Source of the DNA: Christiangramia lutea
GTDB lineage: Bacteria > Bacteroidota > Bacteroidia > Flavobacteriales > Flavobacteriaceae
DNA length: 64,000 nucleotides
Direction of reading: 5' to 3'
Assembly (NCBI RefSeq): GCF_022489035.1
Contig: NZ_JAKVTV010000001.1
Span: 62,001-126,000 of the forward strand
Below the pieces are notes generated by a model, which was not told the DNA's origin, did not search any database, and was given only the letters and a program-made list of their open reading frames with translations. Shown piece after piece: positions 53,823 to 63,555 of the stretch; position 1 is the stretch's first letter, and the number at the start of each line of letters is the position of its first letter. The position numbers and the translations under genes were made by a program.

Positions 53823-54582
53823 AATATTCCATAGCTTCTAAGAGCCTGCTTCCATACCAACTAAAATACTCACCGTTTACCAATTCCACTTTTTCAGATA
53901 TTTTCTTGAAGTCCTTTTTATGATCTTTTGTAAATGGGAAAGGTTCAGTGGATAAAAGACAAATATCAATCTTAGACTTCATCAACTCCTTGAAATTCGT
54001 TTCAGGATATCTCTCTTCTAACAGAAAATTTTCAAAATTATTCAATTGGAGCATTTCATTTATAAAGGTCCCCTGACCGGCTGCCATTAATGGTTTGTTC
54101 CAAATAAAATACACCACCTTACGCTTAGGTAGATCTTTTACCAAATGTTTTAAGTTTTCGGCTTTTTTAGCCATGGAATTGATCATGACTTCTGCTAGTT
54201 CTTCACAATGAAAGATCTTACCATAATCTTCCATTAAATGATAAGCGTCATGCAAAGTTTTAACTTCTGACACGTGCACTGGAGCAACTTTCTCCAGTTC
54301 CTGTACCATTTCCTTTGTATTCTCTTCTTTATTGCAAAGAATAATATCAGGTTCAAGGTCGCGAAGCTTTCTCATGTTCACCTTCTTTGTGCCACCAACA
54401 CTGGTTTTGACCTTTTTCAAATATTCAGGATGCACACAATAATGAGTGATTCCAACAATGTATTCTTCCAGTCCAAGATCAACTAAAAGTTCGGTCTGGC
54501 TGGGCACCAGGGAAATTATCCTTTTTGGGAATTCTTTCAGTTCAATTTTTCTACCTAACTGATCCTGAAATTCTATAGACAT
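53803..54582 (-). CDS. BtuF-like periplasmic-binding-fold protein without signal peptide
   Basis: 259 residues. The helical-backbone metal-receptor fold is visible from RIISLVPSQTELLVDLGLEEYIVGITHYC at the start through LEPDIILCNKEENTKEMVQEL to FNYLSWYGSR-type end. Family members bind cobalamin or Fe-siderophores for an ABC importer. There is no signal peptide or lipobox; the protein begins MSIEFQDQLGRKIELKEFPKR. Next to pyrF (3-nt gap) and with no permease nearby, so the role is uncertain. Confidence 0.75.
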   Translation of the reverse strand: MSIEFQDQLGRKIELKEFPKRIISLVPSQTELLVDLGLEEYIVGITHYCVHPEYLKKVKTSVGGTKKVNMRKLRDLEPDIILCNKEENTKEMVQELEKVAPVHVSEVKTLHDAYHLMEDYGKIFHCEELAEVMINSMAKKAENLKHLVKDLPKRKVVYFIWNKPLMAAGQGTFINEMLQLNNFENFLLEERYPETNFKELMKSKIDICLLSTEPFPFTKDHKKDFKKISEKVELVNGEYFSWYGSRLLEAMEYFKRLHS

Positions 54583-54585
54583 TGT

Positions 54586-55404
54586 TTACAATTTTTCGAG
54601 TTCTTCCGCCATCTGCACCTGCATAGCTTCGGCTTTAGCTGCCGCGATCTCTGCGAAGTTTGAAGAATCTGAGGCATAAATAATCTTACGTGAAGAATTA
54701 ACAAGGAGCCCGACGTTCTTGGTGATACCATACTTGCATACCTCTTCCAGGCTACCTCCCTGGGCTCCCACTCCCGGAACCAGTAAAAAACTTTCAGGAA
54801 TTATCTTTCTGATATCAGCAAGATATTCCGCTTTGGTAGCTCCAACCACATACATCAGGTTTTCAGAATTGTTCCATTCTTTTGAAGTTTTGATCACCTT
54901 TTTGTAAAGATCTTCATCATTTGTCTTCAAAGTTTGAAAATCAAAAGCGCCTTCATTTGAGGTAAGAGCAAGCAAAATCGTATGCTTATTGTTAAATTCC
55001 AGAAAAGGTTCAACGGAGTCCTTTCCCATATAAGGCGCTACAGTAACCGAATCAAACCCAAGGTCATCAAAGAAAGCCTTGGCATACATTCTTGAAGTAT
55101 TTCCAATATCCCCGCGTTTAGCATCTGCGATAGTGTAAATTTCCGGGTAATCTGAATGCAGATAATCGATGGTCTTTTTTAGGGATTTCCAACCATCTAC
55201 ACCAAGTGCCTCGTAAAATGCGATATTGGGCTTATAAGCCACGCAATATTCATGAGTAGCATCAATGATAGCCTTATTAAAACTGAACACAGGATCCTTT
55301 TCAGAAAGCAAATAGGTAGGAATTCTATCCAGATCGGTATCCAGTCCTACACATAAAAAAGATTTCTTCTTGAAGATTTGTTCGGTTAATTCCTGTGCAG
55401 TCAT
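54586..55404 (-). CDS. pyrF: Orotidine 5'-phosphate decarboxylase
   Basis: 272 residues, the longer type 2 form. The active-site Lys/Asp set is in [23 protein letters not shown], with [16 protein letters not shown] before it and [15 protein letters not shown] after. It makes UMP from OMP. Start codon at 55404-55402, directly downstream of the heptanucleotide array, with no Shine-Dalgarno. Shares the strand with prfA upstream and the BtuF-like gene 3 nt downstream. Confidence 0.95.
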   Translation of the reverse strand: MTAQELTEQIFKKKSFLCVGLDTDLDRIPTYLLSEKDPVFSFNKAIIDATHEYCVAYKPNIAFYEALGVDGWKSLKKTIDYLHSDYPEIYTIADAKRGDIGNTSRMYAKAFFDDLGFDSVTVAPYMGKDSVEPFLEFNNKHTILLALTSNEGAFDFQTLKTNDEDLYKKVIKTSKEWNNSENLMYVVGATKAEYLADIRKIIPESFLLVPGVGAQGGSLEEVCKYGITKNVGLLVNSSRKIIYASDSSNFAEIAAAKAEAMQVQMAEELEKL

Positions 55405-55411
55405 TATTCAG

Positions 55412-55537
55412 TTATCAGTTATCAGTTATCAGTTATCAGTTATCAGTTATCAGTTATCAGTTATCAGTTATCAGTTATCAGTTATCAGTTATCAGTTATC
55501 AGTTATCAGTTATCAGTTATCAGTTATCAGTTATCAG
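55412..55537 (+). repeat. Tandem heptanucleotide array, 18 copies
   Basis: Eighteen perfect direct copies of TTATCAG (CTGATAA on the pyrF strand), 126 bp, plus an imperfect unit next to the start codon. The array occupies the prfA-pyrF gap and ends 7 nt before the pyrF ATG. Each unit brings TGA or TAA in all frames on the pyrF strand. Read on the plus strand it encodes a spurious repeating peptide. Confidence 0.95.
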
Positions 55538-55620
55538 AAAATAAAATTTTTAAATTACATTTTAAAACCTTCTGAAAAAATCTAACATCTAATTTCTTAA
55601 TTCTTAAATCTAACTCCTAA

Positions 55621-56697
55621 TTAAAGCATATCTGAATTCTCCTTCAGTTTTTCTGTATTTTCAGCTAACTGAAGTTCATCAATGATCTTCTGGATATCAC
55701 CATTAATGATATTGGAAAGATCATACAGGGTTAAATTTATCCTATGGTCGGTAACACGACTCTGCGCGTAATTATAAGTCCTGATCTTCGCACTACGGTC
55801 ACCACTGGAAACCATGGAATTTCTTTTAGCGGCATCGGCTTCCATTTTTTTGGCAAGCTCCATTTCATATAATCTTGAACGGAGTACACGGAAAGCTTTT
55901 TCCTTGTTCTTATGCTGAGATTTTTGATCCTGACATTGAGCCACCAATCCGGTTGGTTCGTGCGTTAAACGTACTGCGGAATAAGTCGTGTTCACCGACT
56001 GACCTCCAGGGCCTGATGAACAGAAATAATCTATTCTTACATCTTTCGGGTCGATCTCCACATCAAATTCTTCGGCCTCTGGCAATACCATCACGGTTGC
56101 AGCTGAAGTATGTACTCTTCCCTGAGTCTCGGTTTGCGGAACACGCTGGACACGGTGAACTCCGGCTTCAAACTTCATGGTACCGTAAACATCTTCCCCG
56201 GAAACTTCAAATATCATCTCCTTGAAACCACCACTGGTCCCTTCACTAAAATCTACTATATTATGGCTCCAGCCTTTGCTTTCAACATATTTGGTATACA
56301 TTCGGTATAGGTCACCAGCAAAGATACTTGCCTCATCCCCTCCGGTTCCGGCACGAATTTCAATAACCACGTTCTTAGCATCTTCCGGATCCTTGGGAAT
56401 AAGCATCATTCTTATCTTTTCCTCAAGTTCTGGAAGCTGCTCTTTAGCTTCTTCAAGCTGAAGTTTTGCCATTTCAGTCATTTCAGGATCGCTCCCGTCT
56501 GAGATGATCTCTTCTGCTTCTTTAATATTATCGGTCAAGCTGATGTATTTCTCACGCTCGTCCATCAAAGCCCGAAGGTCTTTGTACTCTTTATTTAGTT
56601 CAATATATCGCTTCTGGTCTGAAATAACATCCGGCTGAATTATCAAATCGTTCACTTCGTCAAACCGCTGTTTTACGATATTAAGTTTCTCAATCAT
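55621..56697 (-). CDS. prfA: Peptide chain release factor 1
   Basis: 358 residues, normal length. The GGQ motif is in [19 protein letters not shown] and the PxT codon-recognition motif in [17 protein letters not shown]. Reads UAA and UAG stop codons. A TAAATTTG box at 56729-56722 upstream may be the -7 element. The next gene downstream is pyrF, after the repeat array. Confidence 0.96.
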   Translation of the reverse strand: MIEKLNIVKQRFDEVNDLIIQPDVISDQKRYIELNKEYKDLRALMDEREKYISLTDNIKEAEEIISDGSDPEMTEMAKLQLEEAKEQLPELEEKIRMMLIPKDPEDAKNVVIEIRAGTGGDEASIFAGDLYRMYTKYVESKGWSHNIVDFSEGTSGGFKEMIFEVSGEDVYGTMKFEAGVHRVQRVPQTETQGRVHTSAATVMVLPEAEEFDVEIDPKDVRIDYFCSSGPGGQSVNTTYSAVRLTHEPTGLVAQCQDQKSQHKNKEKAFRVLRSRLYEMELAKKMEADAAKRNSMVSSGDRSAKIRTYNYAQSRVTDHRINLTLYDLSNIINGDIQKIIDELQLAENTEKLKENSDML

Positions 56698-56721
56698 ATA
56701 ATGCTACAGATTTTAGGATAG

Positions 56722-56729
56722 CAAATTTA
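56722..56729 (-). promoter_or_regulatory. -7 box of prfA
   Basis: TAAATTTG on the minus strand, exact TANNTTTG, 24 nt before the start codon; no clear TTG -33 element. Confidence 0.35.
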
Positions 56730-56760
56730 CGATAATTTGCCTGAAATCTCAGATAAAGCT

Positions 56761-57459
56761 TTAAAGGCTTTCCAATTCTGCTACAGCCTTATGACTGCGA
56801 CCCATGGTAATGAATTTTATAAGCCCGGCCAGGCCAAGTATATAGAAGATCCTGTCTGGAAAATAAAATTCATAGAACTCAAGATAATAGGCAATAAAAG
56901 AGCTAATGTCTGAAAATACCAGGCACAACGTTGCTGCCGTATAATAAAATGAAGTCTTATCTGAATACCTGTTGCTATAGGAGATCGCGGCGATCACCAT
57001 AGAGATCATTGAAAATCCATAGATATAGAAAAGTATATTCAATCCCGGATAAACAAACCTATCTGGCACCATTCCCACCAACATTTGCAACATTGCAAGA
57101 TTAAGGGTGAACACTGTAATAAAGATCAATTTCTGAAACAGATTGGCTTTAAGTTTTTGCAATTCTGGTGTTACAACTAATACCAGAAGTAAATACGAGG
57201 TAATCCTCATCAGGAAAGTTCCACTATTTACGAAGGGATCTTCATACTGGAAAAGTCCGAAATCTGAAATCCATAAAAAAATAAAGGCAGCCAGCATTTT
57301 CCTGTTTTCAATCCTCTTAAAGAGAAGAATAAATAAAAAAACAGTTGTACTAATTAATCTTGCCCAACGACTTAATTCCAGATCGAAGGCAACTATAATA
57401 TAGAAGTTAGCCAGTAGCAAGATGGCAGTTATTACTGCTAAAAAATTCCTAGGTAACAT
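56761..57459 (-). CDS. Multi-pass membrane protein, possibly YhhN-like
   Basis: 232 residues with six to seven membrane helices (first at about 5-24, ITAILLLANFYIIVAF). FIFLWISDFGLFQYED and LCLVFSDISSFIAYYLEFY may match the conserved aspartates of YhhN/TMEM86 lysoplasmalogenases, but the fit is loose. It lies 63 nt upstream of prfA on the same strand. Function uncertain. Confidence 0.55.
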   Translation of the reverse strand: MLPRNFLAVITAILLLANFYIIVAFDLELSRWARLISTTVFLFILLFKRIENRKMLAAFIFLWISDFGLFQYEDPFVNSGTFLMRITSYLLLVLVVTPELQKLKANLFQKLIFITVFTLNLAMLQMLVGMVPDRFVYPGLNILFYIYGFSMISMVIAAISYSNRYSDKTSFYYTAATLCLVFSDISSFIAYYLEFYEFYFPDRIFYILGLAGLIKFITMGRSHKAVAELESL

Positions 57460-57578
57460 TTTTAGTTTGATTGGTTAAAACACCTACGCAAAAATTAAAA
57501 GTCTGGTTTTCAAAGAGTCAAAAGACCTGACCTCACCTAGGTTATTTAACAGGTAATTTTCCTAAATTGAGACCATAT

Positions 57579-57884
57579 ATGATCTTTTTTCAAGAATTAA
57601 TCCTCCGGCTTCAATTATCATTTCATTTCTATAGAAAGTTATTGATAACATCATTATTCCTGAGTTTAATATTGGCATTTCTGAAGTATCCATTTGAAGC
57701 GATCATTTTCATCAAGATTCTGCTAATAAGTTTCATTTTTCTATACCAGCGGTTTTTCAGTACTAAAGATGCTCTTCTGTTTTACAGGAATTTTAAACTT
57801 ACACCTCTAATATTATTCCTGTATTGTATCATTTTTGACCTATGCTTAAGTATCCTCGTTTTTAAATTCCCTGCCTTGCTATGA
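57579..57884 (+). CDS. Small membrane protein paired with ABC ATPase
   Basis: 101 residues from the ATG at 57579 (a TTG at 57567 adds four residues). Three hydrophobic segments (about 20-37 LLITSLFLSLILAFLKYP, 42-56, 73-97). Its end overlaps the ATPase start as ATGA, implying translational coupling. No family recognised; its size is about half of an ABC-2 permease, so it may be a minimal membrane partner of the ATPase. Confidence 0.6.
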   Translation: MIFFQELILRLQLSFHFYRKLLITSLFLSLILAFLKYPFEAIIFIKILLISFIFLYQRFFSTKDALLFYRNFKLTPLILFLYCIIFDLCLSILVFKFPALL

Positions 57885-58531
57885 TTTTTGAACTCGACAA
57901 TGTTGAATTAAGTTTTTCAGGGAAAGACGTGCTTTATGGAGTCTACATAAAAGCTGAAACCGGAAAGATCACCGGTATACTTGGTTCTAATGGATGTGGC
58001 AAAACGAGTCTTTTGAGGATATTCTTCGGAAATCTCAAATGCAACAATAAACTGGTACGCATTGATCAAAAAAGTACTTTAAAAGACCTTTATACCTTCG
58101 AAAAGGTGAAATTTCTACCTCAAAATGATCTTTTACCTAATAATATTTCTCTTAACCGATTATTTAGAATTTATAAAGTTTCATGGTCTGGTTTTCTAAG
58201 CAAGTTCCCTGATTTCAAGAATTACAGAAAGTCCAAAATGAGCGAACTTTCAGGTGGTGAAAAAAGAGTTATTTCCATCTGGCTAACTCTAAAATCTGAT
58301 TCCAATCTTATATTGCTTGATGAACCTTTTACTCATTTAAGTCCTTTAAATATTGAGATCATAAAAAAAGAGTTAGTTCTGGAGAAAAAAAATAAAGCCA
58401 TCATCCTAACCGATCATTTATACAGGCATCTTCTGGAAATTACCGATGATCTTTATTTTATTCAGGATGGTTGTTCTAAAGAGATAAAGGATCCTGAAAA
58501 ACTGAAGGAGATTGGCTATGCTGTATTTTAG
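57881..58531 (+). CDS. ABC ATPase with unusual membrane partner
   Basis: 216 residues. Walker A GSNGCGKTS (about 34-42), signature LSGGEKRVISIWLTL (about 123-137), Walker B NLILLDEPFTHLSP (about 142-155), and ILTDHLYRHLLEI with the switch histidine. Closest in feel to LptB/short exporter ATPases. Coupled by a 4-nt overlap with the small membrane protein gene. Convergent overlap of 4 nt with purM. Substrate unknown. Confidence 0.8.
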   Translation: MIFELDNVELSFSGKDVLYGVYIKAETGKITGILGSNGCGKTSLLRIFFGNLKCNNKLVRIDQKSTLKDLYTFEKVKFLPQNDLLPNNISLNRLFRIYKVSWSGFLSKFPDFKNYRKSKMSELSGGEKRVISIWLTLKSDSNLILLDEPFTHLSPLNIEIIKKELVLEKKNKAIILTDHLYRHLLEITDDLYFIQDGCSKEIKDPEKLKEIGYAVF

Positions 58532-59706
58532 TATTCAAAAGTACCGTGAGAACTTTTAATGGTAAGTTTCTTAGTTTCTGAAGCTTCTACCCTACCTATT
58601 ATCTTTGCATCCACATTGAAAGATCTTGAAATTTCGATAATTTCTGCAGCTATACTTTCATCTACATATAGCTCCATACGGTGCCCCATATTGAATACCT
58701 GGTACATCTCTTTCCAATCAGTCTTACTTTCCTCCTGGATTAATTTGAAAAGTGGCGGAGTATCAAAAAGATCATCTTTGAAAATATGATTTTGCTCTAT
58801 AAAATGAAGAATCTTGGTTTGTGCACCACCGCTACAGTGAACCATCCCATCTATCTTTTCATTCCCAATATACTTTAGGATTTTCTTGATAATTGGCGCA
58901 TAAGTCCTGGTTGGAGAAAGCACAAGCTTTCCAGCGTCGATTGGACTATCCTGAACCTCATCGGTTAACTTTTTATTTCCTGAATAAACAAGATCTTCAG
59001 GAATAGAGCTATCAAAACTTTCAGGGAATTTTTCAGCAAGAACTTTAGAAAATACATCGTGACGAGCAGATGTCAGGCCATTACTTCCCATGCCTCCGTT
59101 ATATTCCTTTTCGTAACTAGCCTTCCCAAATGAAGCCAGTCCAACAATTACATTCCCGGGTTTAATATTGGCATTATCAATAACATCTTTTTTAGCCATT
59201 CTCGCCGTAACCGTAGAATCTACAATGATCGTACGCACAAGGTCTCCAACATCGGCAGTTTCTCCTCCGGTGGAATGAATTTCCACACCAAAATCCTTAA
59301 GTTCAGAGATTAGTTCTTCGGTACCGTTAATGATTGCAGAGATCACCTCTCCTGGGATCAGATTTTTATTTCTGCCAATGGTTGAAGAAAGCAGAATATT
59401 ATCTGTAGCACCCACACAAAGCAAGTCGTCTATGTTCATAATAAGCGCATCCTGGGCAATTCCCTTCCAAACCGAAATATCTCCGGTCTCTTTCCAGTAC
59501 ATATAAGCCAGTGATGATTTGGTTCCTGCACCGTCGGCATGCATAATGAGACAGTGATCTTCACTTCCGGTTAGATGATCTGGAACGATCTTGCAAAAAG
59601 CCTTTGGAAAAAGGCCTTTATCTACATTTTTAATGGCATTATGCACATCTTCTTTCCCTGCGGAAACACCTCTTCCTGAATATCGCTTACTTACTTCTTT
59701 ACTCAT
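58528..59706 (-). CDS. purM: Phosphoribosylformylglycinamidine cyclo-ligase
   Basis: 392 residues, longer than the proteobacterial 345, as usual in Bacteroidota. MHADGAGTKSSLAYMYWKETGD at the start of the ATP-binding half, VGATDNILLSSTIGRN and HSTGGETADVGDLV are AIR-synthetase signatures. Makes AIR in purine synthesis. No purine genes are adjacent. Confidence 0.92.
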   Translation of the reverse strand: MSKEVSKRYSGRGVSAGKEDVHNAIKNVDKGLFPKAFCKIVPDHLTGSEDHCLIMHADGAGTKSSLAYMYWKETGDISVWKGIAQDALIMNIDDLLCVGATDNILLSSTIGRNKNLIPGEVISAIINGTEELISELKDFGVEIHSTGGETADVGDLVRTIIVDSTVTARMAKKDVIDNANIKPGNVIVGLASFGKASYEKEYNGGMGSNGLTSARHDVFSKVLAEKFPESFDSSIPEDLVYSGNKKLTDEVQDSPIDAGKLVLSPTRTYAPIIKKILKYIGNEKIDGMVHCSGGAQTKILHFIEQNHIFKDDLFDTPPLFKLIQEESKTDWKEMYQVFNMGHRMELYVDESIAAEIIEISRSFNVDAKIIGRVEASETKKLTIKSSHGTFEY

Positions 59707-59781
59707 GACTTTTTATTAGAGGTTTCAAAGATAATTAGTTTAAATATTTCTGGTAAATAATCGAGATGTTTTAAAAGAAAA

Positions 59782-59802
59782 AAGCCACGCTTTTGGCGTG
59801 GC
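59782..59802 (-). terminator. Terminator of glutamine synthetase gene
   Basis: AGCCACGC / GCGTGGCT, 8-bp perfect stem with a 5-nt loop, followed on the minus strand by TTTTTTCTTTT. Confidence 0.85.
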
Positions 59803-59828
59803 TATTTAATTTTCAGTTTAACAGAAAC

Positions 59829-62015
59829 TTATTTAGTAAATAACATTTCTCTGTATTTGGTCAATGGCCAAAGTTCGTCATCTACCAATAATTCAAGTTT
59901 ATCACAGTGATACCTTATCTCTTCAAAGAATGGCTTCACATCATCGCAGTAAGCAAATGCTTTCTTCTCAGCATCTTCGATCTTATTAGCTACTTTTCTC
60001 GCCTCGATCATCGCGTTCACGTTAGAATTGATGCTGGCAATATGAGCAGAAATACTTTCAATGATCTCTAATTGCTCCTTCGCATGTCTTGCGAATTCAT
60101 CACCATAAATAGACTTAAGTCCGGTTACATTCTTAATTAAAATATTCTGGTAACGAATAGCCGTTGGGATCACATGATTTCTGGCAATATCTCCAAGGAT
60201 ACGACCTTCGATCTGGATTCTCATTGCATACTCCTCAAGTTCAATTTCATGACGAGCCTCGATCTCGGTCTCGTTCATAACCTCAAGCTCTTTATAAAGA
60301 GATTTGGTTTGTTTGCTTACCTGAGCTTTAAGAGCCTGTGGAGTAGTTCTGTTATTGCTCAATCCACGTTTTTCAGCTTCCTTCTCCCAGGCTTCACCAT
60401 ATCCATCACCTTCGAAACGGATCTTTTTAGACTTCTTGATGTATTCTCTAAGCACATTAAAGATCGCATCGTCCTTCTTCATTTTCTTATCCTTGATAAG
60501 CTTATCAACCTCAACTTTAAAGTCTTTCAGCTGCTTAGCAACGATACTATTCAATACGGTCATTGCTCCGGCACAGTTCGCAAGTGAACCAACCGCACGG
60601 AATTCGAATTTATTTCCTGTGAAGGCGAAAGGAGAGGTACGGTTTCTGTCTGTATTATCAAGTAGAATTTCCGGGATCTTACCTACTACATTTAATTTAA
60701 GTTCAGTTTTCTCCTGTGGAGAAAGTTTTCCATTTGTCACTTTTTCAAGTTCATCAAGAACTTTGGTCAACTGGGAACCTATAAATACTGAAAGTATTGC
60801 CGGTGGCGCCTCGTTAGCACCTAAACGGTGATCATTCGATGCACTAGCAATAGCAGCTCTTAATAATTCTTCATGATCGTAAACAGCTTTAATGGTGTTT
60901 ACGAAGAAAGTAAGGAACTGAAGGTTCTTCATTGGAGTTGAACCAGGAGATAATAAGTTTGTACCGGTATCTGTAGCAAGTGACCAGTTATTATGCTTAC
61001 CACTACCGTTAATACCAGCGAAAGGTTTCTCATGCATTAATACGGCAAGGTTATGTCTTTCCCCTACCTTCTTCATCACATCCATAATTAATGAATTGTG
61101 ATCTACTGCAAGGTTGGCCTCTTCAAAAATTGGAGCAAGCTCGAACTGGTTAGGAGCAACCTCGTTGTGACGGGTTTTAACCGGAATACCCAGTTTCATA
61201 CATTCTATCTCAAGATCCATCATAAAAGCGATTGCTCTTGAAGGAATAGAACCAAAGTAGTGATCATCTAACTGCTGCCCTTTTGCCGGAGAGTGTCCAA
61301 GAAGAGTTCTTCCCGTAAGAGTTATATCAGGTCTTGAAGCTACAAGAGCTGAATCGATAAGAAAATATTCCTGCTCCCATCCCAGAGTAGCATTTACTTT
61401 CTTTACATTTTTATCAAAATATTTTGCAACGTTCGTAGCAGCACTATCAACTGCCTGAAGCGCTCTTAACAATGGAGTTTTATTATCCAGCGCCTCACCT
61501 GTGTAGGCTACGAATACAGTCGGGATGCATAAAGTTGTTCCCCAGATAAATGCCGGAGAAGTAGGATCCCATGCCGTATAACCTCTAGCTTCAAAAGTAT
61601 TTCTAATTCCTCCGTTAGGAAAACTGGAAGCATCAGGCTCCTGTTGTACTAACTGCCCTCCACCAAACTTTTCAATAGCAAGACCTTCTCCGAGAGGCTC
61701 AAAGAATGAATCGTGCTTTTCAGCAGTAGCACCAGTTAGAGGCTGAAACCAGTGCGTATAGTGGGTAACTCCTTTAGAGATCGCCCATTCTTTCATTCCG
61801 GTAGAAATATGATCGGCTACGTTTCGGTCTATTTTCTTACCCGTACGCATAGCTTCGGTCACATTTTCATAAGCTTCTTTCGTTAGAAACTGTCTCATTA
61901 CAGTCTCGTTGAATACATTACTGGAGAAGATCTCAGACCTTCTTGCAGGTTCATCTACCTTGACAGCTTTTCGGTTTAAAGTTTCTTTTAAAGCTTGAAA
62001 TCTTAAAGTTGACAT
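59829..62015 (-). CDS. glnN: Glutamine synthetase type III
   Basis: 728 residues, the type III length (bacteria type I is about 470). AINGSGKHNNWSLAT, EVAPNQFELAPIFEEANLAVDHNSL and RLGANEAPPAILSVFIG are GSIII signatures, and the N-terminal region has the SVFNETVMR-type start. Adds ammonium to glutamate using ATP. Follows the nitrogen theme of PII and Amt at 40746. Monocistronic. Confidence 0.95.
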   Translation of the reverse strand: MSTLRFQALKETLNRKAVKVDEPARRSEIFSSNVFNETVMRQFLTKEAYENVTEAMRTGKKIDRNVADHISTGMKEWAISKGVTHYTHWFQPLTGATAEKHDSFFEPLGEGLAIEKFGGGQLVQQEPDASSFPNGGIRNTFEARGYTAWDPTSPAFIWGTTLCIPTVFVAYTGEALDNKTPLLRALQAVDSAATNVAKYFDKNVKKVNATLGWEQEYFLIDSALVASRPDITLTGRTLLGHSPAKGQQLDDHYFGSIPSRAIAFMMDLEIECMKLGIPVKTRHNEVAPNQFELAPIFEEANLAVDHNSLIMDVMKKVGERHNLAVLMHEKPFAGINGSGKHNNWSLATDTGTNLLSPGSTPMKNLQFLTFFVNTIKAVYDHEELLRAAIASASNDHRLGANEAPPAILSVFIGSQLTKVLDELEKVTNGKLSPQEKTELKLNVVGKIPEILLDNTDRNRTSPFAFTGNKFEFRAVGSLANCAGAMTVLNSIVAKQLKDFKVEVDKLIKDKKMKKDDAIFNVLREYIKKSKKIRFEGDGYGEAWEKEAEKRGLSNNRTTPQALKAQVSKQTKSLYKELEVMNETEIEARHEIELEEYAMRIQIEGRILGDIARNHVIPTAIRYQNILIKNVTGLKSIYGDEFARHAKEQLEIIESISAHIASINSNVNAMIEARKVANKIEDAEKKAFAYCDDVKPFFEEIRYHCDKLELLVDDELWPLTKYREMLFTK

Positions 62016-62542
62016 ATATAATATTTAAGTTGTGTTTTCGTCTTAATCACTCTTCTAAAAAATAATAGAAAGCCGTCGATCAAATAGTTAGACGGCTTGA
62101 AGGTGCGAATATAGGATTTCTACATTGAAAATTTGAAAATTTAAAGCTTAAAAATTGCTAAAATTTTATTTTACCCCTATTTAAAAGGGGTATCCTCAAA
62201 ATTTAACTCCTTTTTATAATTTCACACCCCTATTTATAAAGGGGTTTAAGATTAAATTAATATTTAACCAAAAAATCCTCTTCAGCTTTACCTTTATATA
62301 AAATCTACTAATGGGTAATCTGAGTTTAAGGTTGGAAGCTAAACCATATAACAGGCTTCGATAAATCAACTCAGGGATTATACCAGCTGAAGGGCCAGAG
62401 ATCTATATCAAAGTCAGATAATATTAAGGTTACCGGAAAAAATTTATTTAAACAGTGGAATCTTGTTCGGTGTGAGCTTATATTTAAACCTAAGATGATA
62501 TTAAAATTAAGGGCCGTCGATAAAAAGCTTTAATTTTTAAGA
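62016..62542 (+). other. 527-bp gene-free region with two ACCCCT hairpins
   Basis: No gene of more than about 36 codons is seen. Two hairpins with the same arms, ACCCCT (62173-62178)/AGGGGT (62186-62191) and ACCCCT (62226-62231)/AGGGGT (62240-62245), suggest a duplicated element. The rest (62300-62540) is purine-rich and has no recognisable content, and may be a decayed sequence. Confidence 0.5.
62173..62245 (+). repeat. Two repeated ACCCCT/AGGGGT hairpins
   Basis: Two hairpins 49 bp apart share arms and a similar ATTTA loop, probably copies of one dispersed element. Confidence 0.5.
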
Positions 62543-63487
62543 TTATATAAAAGCCAGTAAGATAAAGACTGAATAACCCGCCAGTAAAACAAAGCCTTCT
62601 TTGCGTCCCATCTCAGAATATTTTGGGATAAGCAACATTGGTAACAAAATAAAGGCCATACCCAGCATCCAAAACATATCGTTGCTAAGTATTTTAGAGG
62701 ATTGAACTACCACAGGCTTTATTAACGCTGTAAGACCTAGAACCGAGGCGATATTGAAAATATTAGATCCTATAAGATTTCCTAAAGATATTGCCTTTTC
62801 CTTTTTTATTGCCGCGATCAATGAAGCTGCAAGTTCAGGAACACTTGTCCCAACCGCAATTACAGTAACAGAAACCACCCGCTCACTAATACCTAGTTGG
62901 GTAGCAAGATCTACCGCACCTTTAACTAAAAGCTCAGAACCTCCCCAAAGCGCAAAGATCCCAATTATTAACCATATGGACATTTTAAAACCGGTAACTT
63001 CCCGAAGTGATTCATCCACTTCCTCTGCGATTACATTATCTTTCCTTCTGGAACGTTTAATTAAAATAAATAGATAGACCACCAATCCTAAAAGCAAAGC
63101 ACCGCCTTCAATCCTTGTGAGTGTATTATTACTTAAAAGGAAAAAATAAAGAACAATGGAAAACACCATCATTATGGGCCAGTTAATTCGGTAAAAGTCA
63201 CGATCTACCATAAGTGGCGAAACCATGGCCGTTATGCCAAGCACCAAACCTATATTCGCGATATTAGAACCAATCACATTCCCCAAGGAAATATCTGAGA
63301 ATCCATCAATAGCTGCCTGAAGACTAACCAGTAATTCTGGCGCCGAGGTAGCAAATGATACTACGGTCAATCCAATCACCATCCTGGAAATGTTCAATTT
63401 CAAGGATAAAGCTACTGATGACCTCACCAGGAACTCCCCTCCTATTACCAGCAACACAAAGCCAACGAGTAGATAAACAATGCTCAT
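62543..63487 (-). CDS. Calcium/sodium antiporter (CaCA, YrbG-like)
   Basis: 314 residues, ten helices, with the two inverted CaCA alpha repeats: GNVIGSNIANIGLVLGI (about 72-88) and GNLIGSNIFNIASVLGL (about 235-251). The SATSAPELLVSLQA and GTSVPELAASLIA motifs carry the cation-binding glutamates. Exchanges Ca2+ for Na+ across the inner membrane. Stands alone. Confidence 0.93.
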   Translation of the reverse strand: MSIVYLLVGFVLLVIGGEFLVRSSVALSLKLNISRMVIGLTVVSFATSAPELLVSLQAAIDGFSDISLGNVIGSNIANIGLVLGITAMVSPLMVDRDFYRINWPIMMVFSIVLYFFLLSNNTLTRIEGGALLLGLVVYLFILIKRSRRKDNVIAEEVDESLREVTGFKMSIWLIIGIFALWGGSELLVKGAVDLATQLGISERVVSVTVIAVGTSVPELAASLIAAIKKEKAISLGNLIGSNIFNIASVLGLTALIKPVVVQSSKILSNDMFWMLGMAFILLPMLLIPKYSEMGRKEGFVLLAGYSVFILLAFI

Positions 63488-63555
63488 AAAACAAATTTTG
63501 GCGAAGATAGAAGAAATGCCTTAAAAATCAGCGAGATTAAAAAACAACTACTTTT

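Noticed and set aside
55412-55537. Possible CRISPR array
   Set aside because: Units are 7 bp with no spacers and no cas genes are near, so it is a simple tandem repeat.
55370-55585. Plus-strand frame of 71 codons with repeated LSVISYQ peptide
   Set aside because: It is a direct translation of the TTATCAG tandem array running into pyrF; no independent support for a gene.
62300-62540. Possible small gene or tRNA in the gap before the antiporter gene
   Set aside because: No frame longer than about 36 codons, no cloverleaf, and stops in all frames.
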